Shown here in pieces: positions 1-5,026 of a DNA stretch of 6,751 nucleotides. The position numbers and the translations under genes are program-made. Position 1 is the first letter of the stretch. The number at the start of each line of letters is the position of its first letter. The notes below the pieces were generated by a model that searched no databases, was not told the origin of the DNA, and worked only from the letters and a program-made list of their open reading frames with translations. The DNA lies in NCBI GenBank assembly GCA_018661145.1, contig JABJIU010000122.1, forward strand, positions 1 through 6,751. Reading direction: 5' to 3'. Origin of the DNA: Pseudomonadota bacterium. GTDB lineage: Bacteria; Pseudomonadota; Gammaproteobacteria; Arenicellales; UBA868.

Positions 1-308
1 CCAACCTTACCAACTATGGATCTCTCTTCCTGGGTGAGGAAACCACTGTCACCTACGGAGACAAAGCATCCGGGCCTAACCATATCCTCCCCACCAAGGG
101 GGCCGCACGTTACAGCGGAGGCTTGAGCGTCGGCAAGTTTATCAAGACGGTGACCTGGCAGAGGATGAACCGGGAAGCCAACCGAGACGTAGGTGCGGTG
201 AGCGCCAGAATCTCCCGGGCAGAAGGCATGGAGGGTCACGCCCTGTCTGGAGATGATCGTCTGCACAAGTATTTTCCTGATGAACAATTTGAACTGCAGG
301 CACCGTGA
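1..308 (+). CDS. Histidinol dehydrogenase family protein (HpsN/sulfopropanediol dehydrogenase-like), 3' end only
   Basis: This is the last 101 codons of a gene entering from the left; the reading frame is open from base 3 to the TGA at 306-308. The visible protein has the C-terminal part of the HisD fold: NYGSLFLGEET, then YGDKASGPNHILPTKG, a GGLSV stretch and EGMEGH. By comparison with histidinol dehydrogenase, visible residue D20 (in YGDKASG) and H79 (in EGMEGH) fit the zinc ligands. The wording of the motifs, with TKGAARYSGG and a KYFP tail, is closer to the HisD-like alcohol dehydrogenases typified by HpsN (NAD-dependent oxidation of 2,3-dihydroxypropane-1-sulfonate) than to true HisD of histidine synthesis. 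The substrate is inferred and not shown by this fragment. It is followed by, and overlaps by four bases, an SDR gene, which suggests a two-dehydrogenase catabolic unit unrelated to the purine genes. Confidence 0.85.
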   Translation, partial: NLTNYGSLFLGEETTVTYGDKASGPNHILPTKGAARYSGGLSVGKFIKTVTWQRMNREANRDVGAVSARISRAEGMEGHALSGDDRLHKYFPDEQFELQAP

Positions 309-1078
309 CCACACCGGTATCGTCACTCTTTGATCTCAACGACCGGACTGCTGTCGTCACCGGAAGCAGTTCGGGGATCGGCCAGGCGATCGCCGGCTTT
401 CTGGCCCAGGCGGGAGCCCACGTCGTTCTGGTCGCCCGGCGTGAGGATCGTCTGGATGCGCTGGTTGACTCGATCAGGCGCGACGGCGGGGAGGCGATAG
501 CTCTCACCGGTGACCTTGGTGAGGTTGAAAACATCTCCGACATCGCCGCGCGCTGCCAGGAAGCCTTCGGCGCTGTGCATATTCTGGTTAACGCTGCCGG
601 CGTCAATCTGAGACAGCCGGCTGAGGACGTTACACCACAAAGTTGGAACCAGACCATCCAACTGAATCTGTCGACACCTTTCTTTTTCGCCCAGGCCCTG
701 GTACCGGAAATGAAAGCAGCCGGCTACGGCCGCATCATCAACATCGCCTCGCTGCAGTCCGTGCGGGCCTTTCCAGATGGAATTGCATACGGGGCCAGCA
801 AAGGCGGCGTCTGCCAGTTAACGCGGGCGATGGCCGAGGCGTGGTCATCTGACGGAATTACCTGCAACGCTATCGCGCCCGGATTCTTTCCTACTGAGTT
901 GACCGCACCAGTCTTCGACGACAACAAACGTCGCAGGTGGGCGGCGGATCAGACCGCAATAGGCCGCAACGGTGAACTTAAAGATCTTGCCGGCATCAGC
1001 GTCTTTTTGGCATCACCGGCATCGGACTACATCACCGGCCAGACGATTTTCGTCGACGGCGGTTTCACAGCAAGGTAG
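305..1078 (+). CDS. Short-chain dehydrogenase/reductase (SDR) family oxidoreductase
   Basis: This 257-residue protein is a complete classical SDR, a cytosolic NAD(P)-dependent oxidoreductase. It has the Rossmann nucleotide-binding motif TGSSSGIG (residues 19-26), NAAG (96-99), N121, catalytic S149 and Y162-x-x-x-K166, and the PG motif (192-193). The C-terminal GQTIFVDGG is also typical. The length matches the usual 250 or so. The start is GTG at 305: it precedes the Rossmann strand by the normal distance and its GTGA overlaps the stop of the HisD-like gene, so translation is probably coupled; only a weak CAGG (297-300) serves as a ribosome site. The substrate cannot be read from the sequence. 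The pairing with an HpsN-like dehydrogenase raises oxidation of a sulfonated or sugar-like diol as a possibility, since hps clusters are reported to carry further dehydrogenases, but gluconate-5-dehydrogenase-like or other activities fit equally well. It ends 14 bases from the convergent cytochrome gene. Confidence 0.93.
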   Translation: MTTPVSSLFDLNDRTAVVTGSSSGIGQAIAGFLAQAGAHVVLVARREDRLDALVDSIRRDGGEAIALTGDLGEVENISDIAARCQEAFGAVHILVNAAGVNLRQPAEDVTPQSWNQTIQLNLSTPFFFAQALVPEMKAAGYGRIINIASLQSVRAFPDGIAYGASKGGVCQLTRAMAEAWSSDGITCNAIAPGFFPTELTAPVFDDNKRRRWAADQTAIGRNGELKDLAGISVFLASPASDYITGQTIFVDGGFTAR

Positions 1079-1092
1079 CTGTAAAGAAGGCG

Positions 1093-1410
1093 CTAGTCAG
1101 TCTCGAACTCGTAGTAAGACTCGTTCAGATACGCGACGATATCGTCTATCTCGTGCTCGTTAAGCCCGACTTTGGTCTGCTCATTGCAAAAAGCAACCTG
1201 CCCCATCAGGCCCTCGATACTGTTGACCCGGCGCTCGCTTCGAAGGTAGATGGCGCTGCCGTCTCCACCAAACGAGCTGACATGGCAACCTAGGCAAAAC
1301 TGATCATGCAGCGGTCCACCGTCTTCGGCCTCGCCTGCGAGCAGGGCAAAGACCGGGAGCGAGGCCACAAGCAATGTGAGGGCTGCAAATCTTCGATATA
1401 TGCTTTTCAT
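1093..1410 (-). CDS. Small exported monohaem cytochrome c, last gene of the ureide run
   Basis: This 105-residue protein starts with a basic n-region (MKSIYRR) and a hydrophobic stretch to about residue 25, a likely Sec signal peptide. One haem c site, CLGCH, lies at residues 39-43. The mature part is therefore a periplasmic cytochrome of about 80 residues. The C-terminal half (GLMGQVAFCNEQTK, then a helix ending IVAYLNESYYEF) resembles small c-type proteins ending in a YLN-x-x-[FY]Y helix. The usual distal methionine loop is not obvious: M69 is a candidate sixth ligand, and C75 lies close by. The ATG has a good ribosome site, AAGGA, eight bases upstream. It lies 70 bases after allA on the same strand with no clear terminator between, so it may be co-transcribed with the purine genes. 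Its redox partner is unknown. It is not the C-terminal domain of a PuuD urate oxidase in this window, as no membrane part is attached. Confidence 0.85.
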   Translation of the reverse strand: MKSIYRRFAALTLLVASLPVFALLAGEAEDGGPLHDQFCLGCHVSSFGGDGSAIYLRSERRVNSIEGLMGQVAFCNEQTKVGLNEHEIDDIVAYLNESYYEFETD

Positions 1411-1418
1411 CGGTTATG

Positions 1419-1423
1419 TCCTT
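1419..1423 (-). promoter_or_regulatory. Ribosome binding site of the cytochrome c gene
   Basis: On the - strand the sequence reads AAGGA followed by eight bases and the ATG at 1410-1408. It is the clearest ribosome site in the leftward run and supports the chosen start, which also gives a complete signal peptide. Confidence 0.65.
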
Positions 1424-1480
1424 GATAACACAACAACCGGTTCATTATCGTCTATCCGCGAGCGCACCGTAGGCGCCAAC

Positions 1481-1978
1481 CTAGACAAGCGATATTGAGA
1501 CTGACTGATCCAGAGTCTGCTCAACCAAATTATCTCCTCTGCCGCCCCGGTCAACGACCAGAAAATCCTGCTGCTTAAGCACAAGTAATGGATGATGCCA
1601 GGTCCCTGGAAGGAAGTTCACGCCCTGATTCCCTCTGGCGCTGAATACGGTGATATCGCCTGCGCTGACCTTATCCGATGCTTGGGCGACCGCGACGAGA
1701 TAGGCATGATCCTGAAGTGGCATAAAGAGCTGTGAGCCCAGGGGGTGTTTTTCCATCATGGAAAGAACCAACGGCTCAGGGTACGGCGACGCCCGAAAGA
1801 TGTTGACCAGGGGGTGGCCATCACCGGAAGACACATCAACACGGGCAAGATCATGAAAACGCTGCGAGGTGCCCTGGTTGATATTGATGGTAGTGTCCGA
1901 ACGCGCTTCTATGACATCACCAAACGCCCTAAAGGCTTCTACAGTCAAAGGCTGTGGCGTTAATGAAAGAGCTTGCAT
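1481..1978 (-). CDS. allA: Ureidoglycolate lyase (urea-releasing)
   Basis: AllA splits S-ureidoglycolate into glyoxylate and urea, the last step of the ureide route, in the cytosol. The 165-residue protein matches the family along its length (the E. coli enzyme is about 160): an N-terminal PLTVEAFRAFGDVIE, FHDLARV (41-47), HPLGSQLFMPL (78-88), GVNFLPGTWHHPLL (119-132) and DFLVVDRGG (138-146). The cupin-like core and the WHHP and DRGG signatures are diagnostic. The open frame extends 37 codons further upstream to 2089, but the extra residues have no family likeness and lie inside the 3' end of alc; the ATG at 1978-1976 aligns with known AllA starts. It begins one base after the alc stop, so translational coupling is likely, and no strong separate ribosome site is seen. 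The product glyoxylate feeds central metabolism; no ureidoglycolate dehydrogenase is present, so the lyase branch is the one used here. Confidence 0.95.
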   Translation of the reverse strand: MQALSLTPQPLTVEAFRAFGDVIEARSDTTININQGTSQRFHDLARVDVSSGDGHPLVNIFRASPYPEPLVLSMMEKHPLGSQLFMPLQDHAYLVAVAQASDKVSAGDITVFSARGNQGVNFLPGTWHHPLLVLKQQDFLVVDRGGRGDNLVEQTLDQSVSISLV

Positions 1979-1979
1979 C

Positions 1980-2987
1980 TCAGAGCCGGGGCTTGCCGAA
2001 TACCCGAAAGCGGCTGACCCCGCCATCGGGAAAAATATTGAGCCGCAGACAGTTGACGGCGCCGATATCGTTGAGCGACCCTCCTTCAAAAAAATGTTGG
2101 CGGTCCATCTCGAGCTTGGATGGCGATAACAGTTCCGGCCAGTCGCCCGCCTGCTCGCTCAAGGCAGCATCATCCAGACCTTCCACCAAGGCCGCCTGCA
2201 CCGAACAGCGGTCAGGGTAGTTGCCCTTGAAGTGCGCCGTATCGACCTCGATTTTCTCGATGAGCCCGGGTGCGCCCAGGCGTACCAATATCCAATCGTT
2301 ACCGGGCTCGCGCCGGCGGCGGGTTTCCCAGCCATCTCCCATGTTCACGCCGCGTCCTTCGGTCAGGATCACCCAAGGGTTACCGTAATGGGCATTATTA
2401 AATCCGGCAATCCGCCCGCCGTTGGTAATCGCAGAAAGTTCCGCCAAGGTGTTCTCATCCATCCTGGACCAGTCGGGCAACGGCTCGCCATAAACCCGAA
2501 GACGAGCCACACCACCGTCGGGGAAGATGTTGAGACGAAGGTGTGTTGCCGGTGTCCCATCTGAGATCTCAAGATAATGATGCCGATCAGGCTCAAGGTC
2601 GGTAACGCCAAGAACCTCCCGCCACTCAAGCTCGTCCGGGCCGGCGCTGGCTGGTCCATCTGCCGCCTCCAGTGAAGCCTGTGGTGGGTAGTTGCCCGTG
2701 AAATGCCGGGTATCGATATCCAGCCCGCGGATAATTCCTCGCGTACCCAGCCTCAGGATCACATGATCATGGCCGCCGCCGCGCCGGCGCCGGCTCTCCC
2801 AACCATCCATCCACTTGCCGTGGTCGTCAAACTTACCAGGGACGAAAACAGGCTCGCTGTCCTGCAACATCCGTTCCATCGGGGCAAAGAAATCATCACT
2901 GCACATAAGCGTTTTAGCGCCGAGCCGCGAGGCGGCAAGATTCACAAGGTGGCGGGCAAATGCCGGGGCGTCGTCCTGCTCATTCAT
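1980..2987 (-). CDS. alc: Allantoicase (allantoate amidinohydrolase)
   Basis: Allantoicase hydrolyses allantoate to S-ureidoglycolate and urea. The 335-residue protein is full length for the bacterial family and shows its two homologous beta-sandwich (allantoicase) repeats. The first, about residues 58-168, has DGWESRRRR (61-69), RHFTGNYP (94-101), DRHHYLE (134-140) and RLNIFPDGGVARLRVYG (151-167). The second, about 216-332, has DGWETRRRR (218-226), AHFKGNYP (251-258), DRQHFFE (295-301) and RLNIFPDGGVSRFRVFG (315-331). The matching motifs are offset by 157-164 residues. The chosen ATG lies six bases after the uraD stop, preceded at some distance by AGGAC inside the uraD end. The gene is read between uraD and allA, which is the substrate-product order of the pathway. 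The choice of allantoicase means both ureido nitrogens leave as urea, not ammonia, so a urease elsewhere would be needed for full nitrogen recovery. Confidence 0.97.
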   Translation of the reverse strand: MNEQDDAPAFARHLVNLAASRLGAKTLMCSDDFFAPMERMLQDSEPVFVPGKFDDHGKWMDGWESRRRRGGGHDHVILRLGTRGIIRGLDIDTRHFTGNYPPQASLEAADGPASAGPDELEWREVLGVTDLEPDRHHYLEISDGTPATHLRLNIFPDGGVARLRVYGEPLPDWSRMDENTLAELSAITNGGRIAGFNNAHYGNPWVILTEGRGVNMGDGWETRRRREPGNDWILVRLGAPGLIEKIEVDTAHFKGNYPDRCSVQAALVEGLDDAALSEQAGDWPELLSPSKLEMDRQHFFEGGSLNDIGAVNCLRLNIFPDGGVSRFRVFGKPRL

Positions 2988-2993
2988 CTTCGT

Positions 2994-3515
2994 TTAAGTC
3001 CTCATTCCAGCGAACACCTCATCAATACGAAGGCGGGCAATACGGTGCACCTGATTGAGCGCCTGACTAAACTCCGTATCCGGATCATGCTCTACACGTT
3101 GTCGAAACCGTTCAAGAATACCCTCCCGGTCAAGGCCCCGGACCGCCACGATAAAAGGAAATCCAAATTTTTCTGCGTAACGGGTGTTAAGGAGGGTGAA
3201 TTCACTGAATTCCTCGCGACTACACTGATCCAGACCCGCGCCCGCCTGTTCCGCCGACGAGGCTTCGGTCAGTTCCCCCGATACCGCAAGTCGCCCGGCG
3301 AGATCGGGATGCGCCCGCAGCAGCGCCAACTGGGGGTCATGTCCCCCCTGCTCGACCACCTCCGTCATCGCACTGGATAAGCCTGTCGGCGTATCCACCA
3401 ACGGGCTAAGTCCTGTATCGAAAACCTGCGTCGCAATCCATGGTGAGTGCTCATAGACACCACCAAAATGCTCGATAAATGTGGCGCGATCCATCGCGCT
3501 GACGGGTCCCGTCAC
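2994..3515 (-). CDS. uraD: 2-oxo-4-hydroxy-4-carboxy-5-ureidoimidazoline (OHCU) decarboxylase
   Basis: UraD decarboxylates OHCU, the unstable product of UraH, to give S-allantoin with correct stereochemistry. The 173-residue, all-helical type protein carries the family signature HPDLAGRL with catalytic His (H69), followed by SSAEQAGAGL where E89 and Q90 fit the conserved acidic/amide positions, then LNTRYAEKFGFPFIVAVRG (109-127) and a C-terminal RIARLRIDEVF helix. The length is normal. The annotated start is a GTG at 3515-3513 whose GTGA overlaps the puuE stop by four bases; an ATG seven codons later (3494-3492, MDRATFIEHF) is an equally plausible start, because family likeness begins about there. 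No clear ribosome site decides between them. Being encoded between puuE and alc, it is likely co-translated with the allantoin-degrading enzymes, while its substrate-producing partner uraH is on the opposite strand across the shared regulatory region. Confidence 0.95.
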   Translation of the reverse strand: MTGPVSAMDRATFIEHFGGVYEHSPWIATQVFDTGLSPLVDTPTGLSSAMTEVVEQGGHDPQLALLRAHPDLAGRLAVSGELTEASSAEQAGAGLDQCSREEFSEFTLLNTRYAEKFGFPFIVAVRGLDREGILERFRQRVEHDPDTEFSQALNQVHRIARLRIDEVFAGMRT

Positions 3516-4432
3516 GACGCTACGACAGGATGAACTGCCCGCCAGTGCCGGGCAATGTCGATGCGCCGACAGTACCAGACGTGATCGAACCGGCGGGTGT
3601 GCTCGATAAAGCGTGCCAGCGCTGCGAGCCGGCCGGGTCTACCTACCAACCGGCAATGCAGGCCTACAGACATCATCCTGGGGGTGTGCTCACCCTCTGC
3701 ATAAAGGACATCAAATGCATCCCGAAGATAACTGTAAAACTGATCGCCGCTGTTAAAGCCCTGCGGCGAGGCAAAGCGCATATCGTTATTGTCCAGGGTG
3801 TAAGGCACCACGAGGTGGGGCTTACCGTCAACCTCGGTCCAGAACGGCAGATCATCGTTGTAGTCATCGGCGTCGTAGAGAAAGCCGCCTTCTGCGGCAA
3901 CGAGTGCACGGGTTCGTTCACTGGTGCGGCCGGTATACCAGCCGAGCGGGCGCTCACCGGTCAGGCTGCGAATGATTTCGATCGCGCGTTCCAGGTGCTC
4001 GCGCTCAATATCTTCGGGTACATCGCGATAATCGATCCAGCGGTAACCATGAGAACAGATTTCGTAACCCGCTGCCATGGCTGCCTGCGCGACTGCTGGG
4101 TTGCGCTCGAGCGCCATCGCCACAGCGAAGACCGTAAGCGGGATCTCGTAGCGGGCAAAAAGATCAAACAGGCGCCACACCCCCACCCGTGAACCGTATT
4201 CATATATTGATTCCATGCTGGGATGGCGTTGTCCGGGCCATGGGGCAGCTCCCACAATCTCAGAAAGGAAAGCCTCCGATGCCGCGTCACCATGAAGAAT
4301 GCAGTTCTCGCCGCCTTCTTCGTAATTCACCACAAACTGCAATGCGATGCGCCCGCCCGACGGCCATTGTGCAGACGGCGGCTCCGGGCCATAGCCGATT
4401 AGGTCTCGTGGATAAGCGGTATCGTCGCTCAT
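3512..4432 (-). CDS. puuE: Allantoinase PuuE (polysaccharide-deacetylase type)
   Basis: PuuE opens the hydantoin ring of S-allantoin to allantoate. It belongs to the NodB/polysaccharide deacetylase fold and is unrelated to the classical metallo-dependent AllB/PucH allantoinases. The 306 residues match the Pseudomonas-type enzyme from end to end: YPRDLIGYG (7-15), VVNYEEGGENCILHGD (34-49), SIYEYGSRVGVWRL (75-88), EICSHGYRWIDY (124-135), GWYTGRTS (164-171), LYDADDYNDDLPFW (185-198) and SVGLHCRLVGRPGR (255-268). In place of the deacetylase TFDDG metal motif it has NYEEGG, and the usual HxxxH pair is reduced to H128 with W132, which fits a deacetylase scaffold recruited to a different reaction. 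The ATG at 4432-4430 gives the expected N-terminus, though no strong ribosome site precedes it. It is the first gene of the leftward run and lies next to the divergent regulatory region. Confidence 0.97.
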   Translation of the reverse strand: MSDDTAYPRDLIGYGPEPPSAQWPSGGRIALQFVVNYEEGGENCILHGDAASEAFLSEIVGAAPWPGQRHPSMESIYEYGSRVGVWRLFDLFARYEIPLTVFAVAMALERNPAVAQAAMAAGYEICSHGYRWIDYRDVPEDIEREHLERAIEIIRSLTGERPLGWYTGRTSERTRALVAAEGGFLYDADDYNDDLPFWTEVDGKPHLVVPYTLDNNDMRFASPQGFNSGDQFYSYLRDAFDVLYAEGEHTPRMMSVGLHCRLVGRPGRLAALARFIEHTRRFDHVWYCRRIDIARHWRAVHPVVAS

Positions 4433-4446
4433 GGCAAATCTGCTCT

Positions 4447-4485
4447 GGCTGATATTTAAGTTAGGACTCGGTCTGAATATTAGCC
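4447..4485. promoter_or_regulatory. Imperfect inverted repeat near puuE, possible operator
   Basis: GGCTGATATT at 4447-4456 faces AATATTAGCC at 4476-4485; nine of ten positions are complementary with a 19-base spacer. A second, overlapping pair, CTCGG (4467-4471) and CCGAG (4484-4488), uses part of the same right arm. The repeat lies 15 to 56 bases upstream of the puuE start, in the leader if the TATAAT at 4524-4519 is the promoter. A repressor site or an RNA hairpin in the 5' leader are both possible. Nothing in the sequence identifies a binding protein. Confidence 0.35.
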
Positions 4486-4514
4486 GAGACTTTAATGAAG
4501 ATTTCCCAGTATTA

Positions 4515-4529
4515 TCAAATTATATTTGA
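4515..4529. promoter_or_regulatory. AT-rich palindrome overlapping a perfect -10 hexamer (puuE direction)
   Basis: TCAAAT-TAT-ATTTGA is a palindrome with perfect six-base arms and a three-base centre. Read on the - strand, its middle contains TATAAT (4524-4519), an exact -10 hexamer pointing at puuE; transcription would start near 4512, giving a leader of about 80 bases. The matching -35 region around 4541-4547 is poor, as expected for a promoter needing an activator or one that is simply weak. The overlap of a dyad with a -10 element is the usual arrangement for a repressor operator. Chance cannot be excluded in AT-rich DNA. Confidence 0.4.
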
Positions 4530-4645
4530 AAGTGTTTTGGTGGGTACCGAGGCTGACGATAGCGAATGGCTATGTGAGACTGAAGTATGCCCGTCAGCCA
4601 AACCACAGATCAGGACTGACCGGAGCCTTTACGACGGGATCCTGC

Positions 4646-4651
4646 AAGGAG
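4646..4651 (+). promoter_or_regulatory. Ribosome binding site of uraH
   Basis: AAGGAG followed by six bases and the ATG at 4658. It is a near-ideal ribosome site and settles the uraH start at 4658 against the longer open frame that begins at 4526. Confidence 0.8.
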
Positions 4652-4657
4652 AGCACG

Positions 4658-5008
4658 ATGGGACAACTGACCACACACGTACTGGATACTTCTGCCGGCC
4701 GGCCCGGCGGCGGGATCACCTGGGCGCTCTACCGGCTCCAAGGTGAGCACCGCAAGCTCTGCAGCGGCGTTACCAACGATGACGGCCGCAACGACGGTCC
4801 GATTCTGTCCGGTGAGGAATTTGGGCCGGGGACTTACGAACTGCACTTTGAAGTGGGGGATTACTTCCGTCAGAACGCCATAGAGCTCGCCTCTCCCGCT
4901 TTTCTGGACACCGTTGTTATCCGCTTCGGTATCGACGATGGGAGCGAGCACTACCACGTACCGCTCCTGGTCTCTCCGTACGGCTACAGCACCTACCGGG
5001 GCAGTTAA
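4658..5008 (+). CDS. uraH: 5-hydroxyisourate hydrolase (transthyretin-like)
   Basis: UraH hydrolyses 5-hydroxyisourate, the product of urate oxidation, to OHCU. The 116-residue protein has the usual length of bacterial cytosolic HIU hydrolases. It opens with LTTHVLDTSAGRP, contains TNDDGRNDG, and closes with EHYHVPLLVSPYGYSTYRGS, whose YRGS tetrapeptide is the family's C-terminal signature. By comparison with studied enzymes H7, R44, H100 and Y113 fit the active-site residues. There is no signal peptide or fused decarboxylase domain. The ATG at 4658 has a strong ribosome site, and upstream codons to 4526 have no family likeness. It is the first gene of the rightward unit, 18 bases before xdhA, so urate-producing xanthine dehydrogenase and this later step share a transcript, while UraD, the next enzyme, is made from the opposite strand. 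Confidence 0.97.
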   Translation: MGQLTTHVLDTSAGRPGGGITWALYRLQGEHRKLCSGVTNDDGRNDGPILSGEEFGPGTYELHFEVGDYFRQNAIELASPAFLDTVVIRFGIDDGSEHYHVPLLVSPYGYSTYRGS

Positions 5009-5026
5009 TCTTGCCTTCAAAAATGT

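Larger units (their letters stand above)
4433..4657. promoter_or_regulatory. Divergent promoter/operator region between puuE and uraH
   Basis: This 225-base gap separates two outward-facing transcription units and must hold both promoters. Its left half is visibly richer in A and T than the genes around it. It contains an imperfect inverted repeat (4447-4485) and a perfect-arm palindrome (4515-4529) overlapping a TATAAT on the - strand. I could not pick a convincing -35 element for either direction. No open frame in it resembles a protein; the frames crossing it are upstream extensions of uraH. A regulator binding here would control the urate-forming (xdh) and ureide-degrading (puuE-allA) halves together; no regulator gene is in the window. 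Confidence 0.7.

Noticed and set aside
142..657. A 171-codon open frame on the - strand opposite the HisD-like and SDR genes
   Set aside because: Both + strand genes have conserved motifs throughout; this frame is rich in R, S, A and P as expected for a shadow.
1042..1054. GACGA-TTT-TCGTC hairpin as a terminator for the SDR gene
   Set aside because: It lies within the SDR coding sequence more than 20 bases before the stop, the stem is only five pairs and no T-run follows.
1411..1480. A separate promoter for the cytochrome gene (GATAAT on the - strand at 1449-1444)
   Set aside because: The hexamer resembles a -10 element, but no acceptable -35 sequence lies 16-18 bases upstream; too weak to report as a feature.
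1979..2089. A 37-codon N-terminal extension of allA
   Set aside because: It lies wholly within the 3' end of alc in another frame; the family's N-terminus begins at the ATG at 1978.
2703..3380. A 225-codon open frame on the + strand opposite alc and uraD
   Set aside because: It is a shadow of two well-supported genes, and it crosses their junction without any recognisable motif.
3530..4192. A 220-codon open frame on the + strand opposite puuE
   Set aside because: It is antisense to a complete PuuE and has no family motif; GC-rich codon use on one strand often leaves such frames on the other.
4515..4529. The palindrome as an FNR/CRP-type site
   Set aside because: An FNR box is TTGAT-N4-ATCAA; here the arms are TCAAAT and ATTTGA with a three-base centre, so neither half-site nor spacing fits. 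CRP half-sites (TGTGA) are also absent from the palindrome.
4526..4657. A 44-codon N-terminal extension of uraH
   Set aside because: The extension has no likeness to HIU hydrolases, and AAGGAG six bases before the ATG at 4658 marks the true start.
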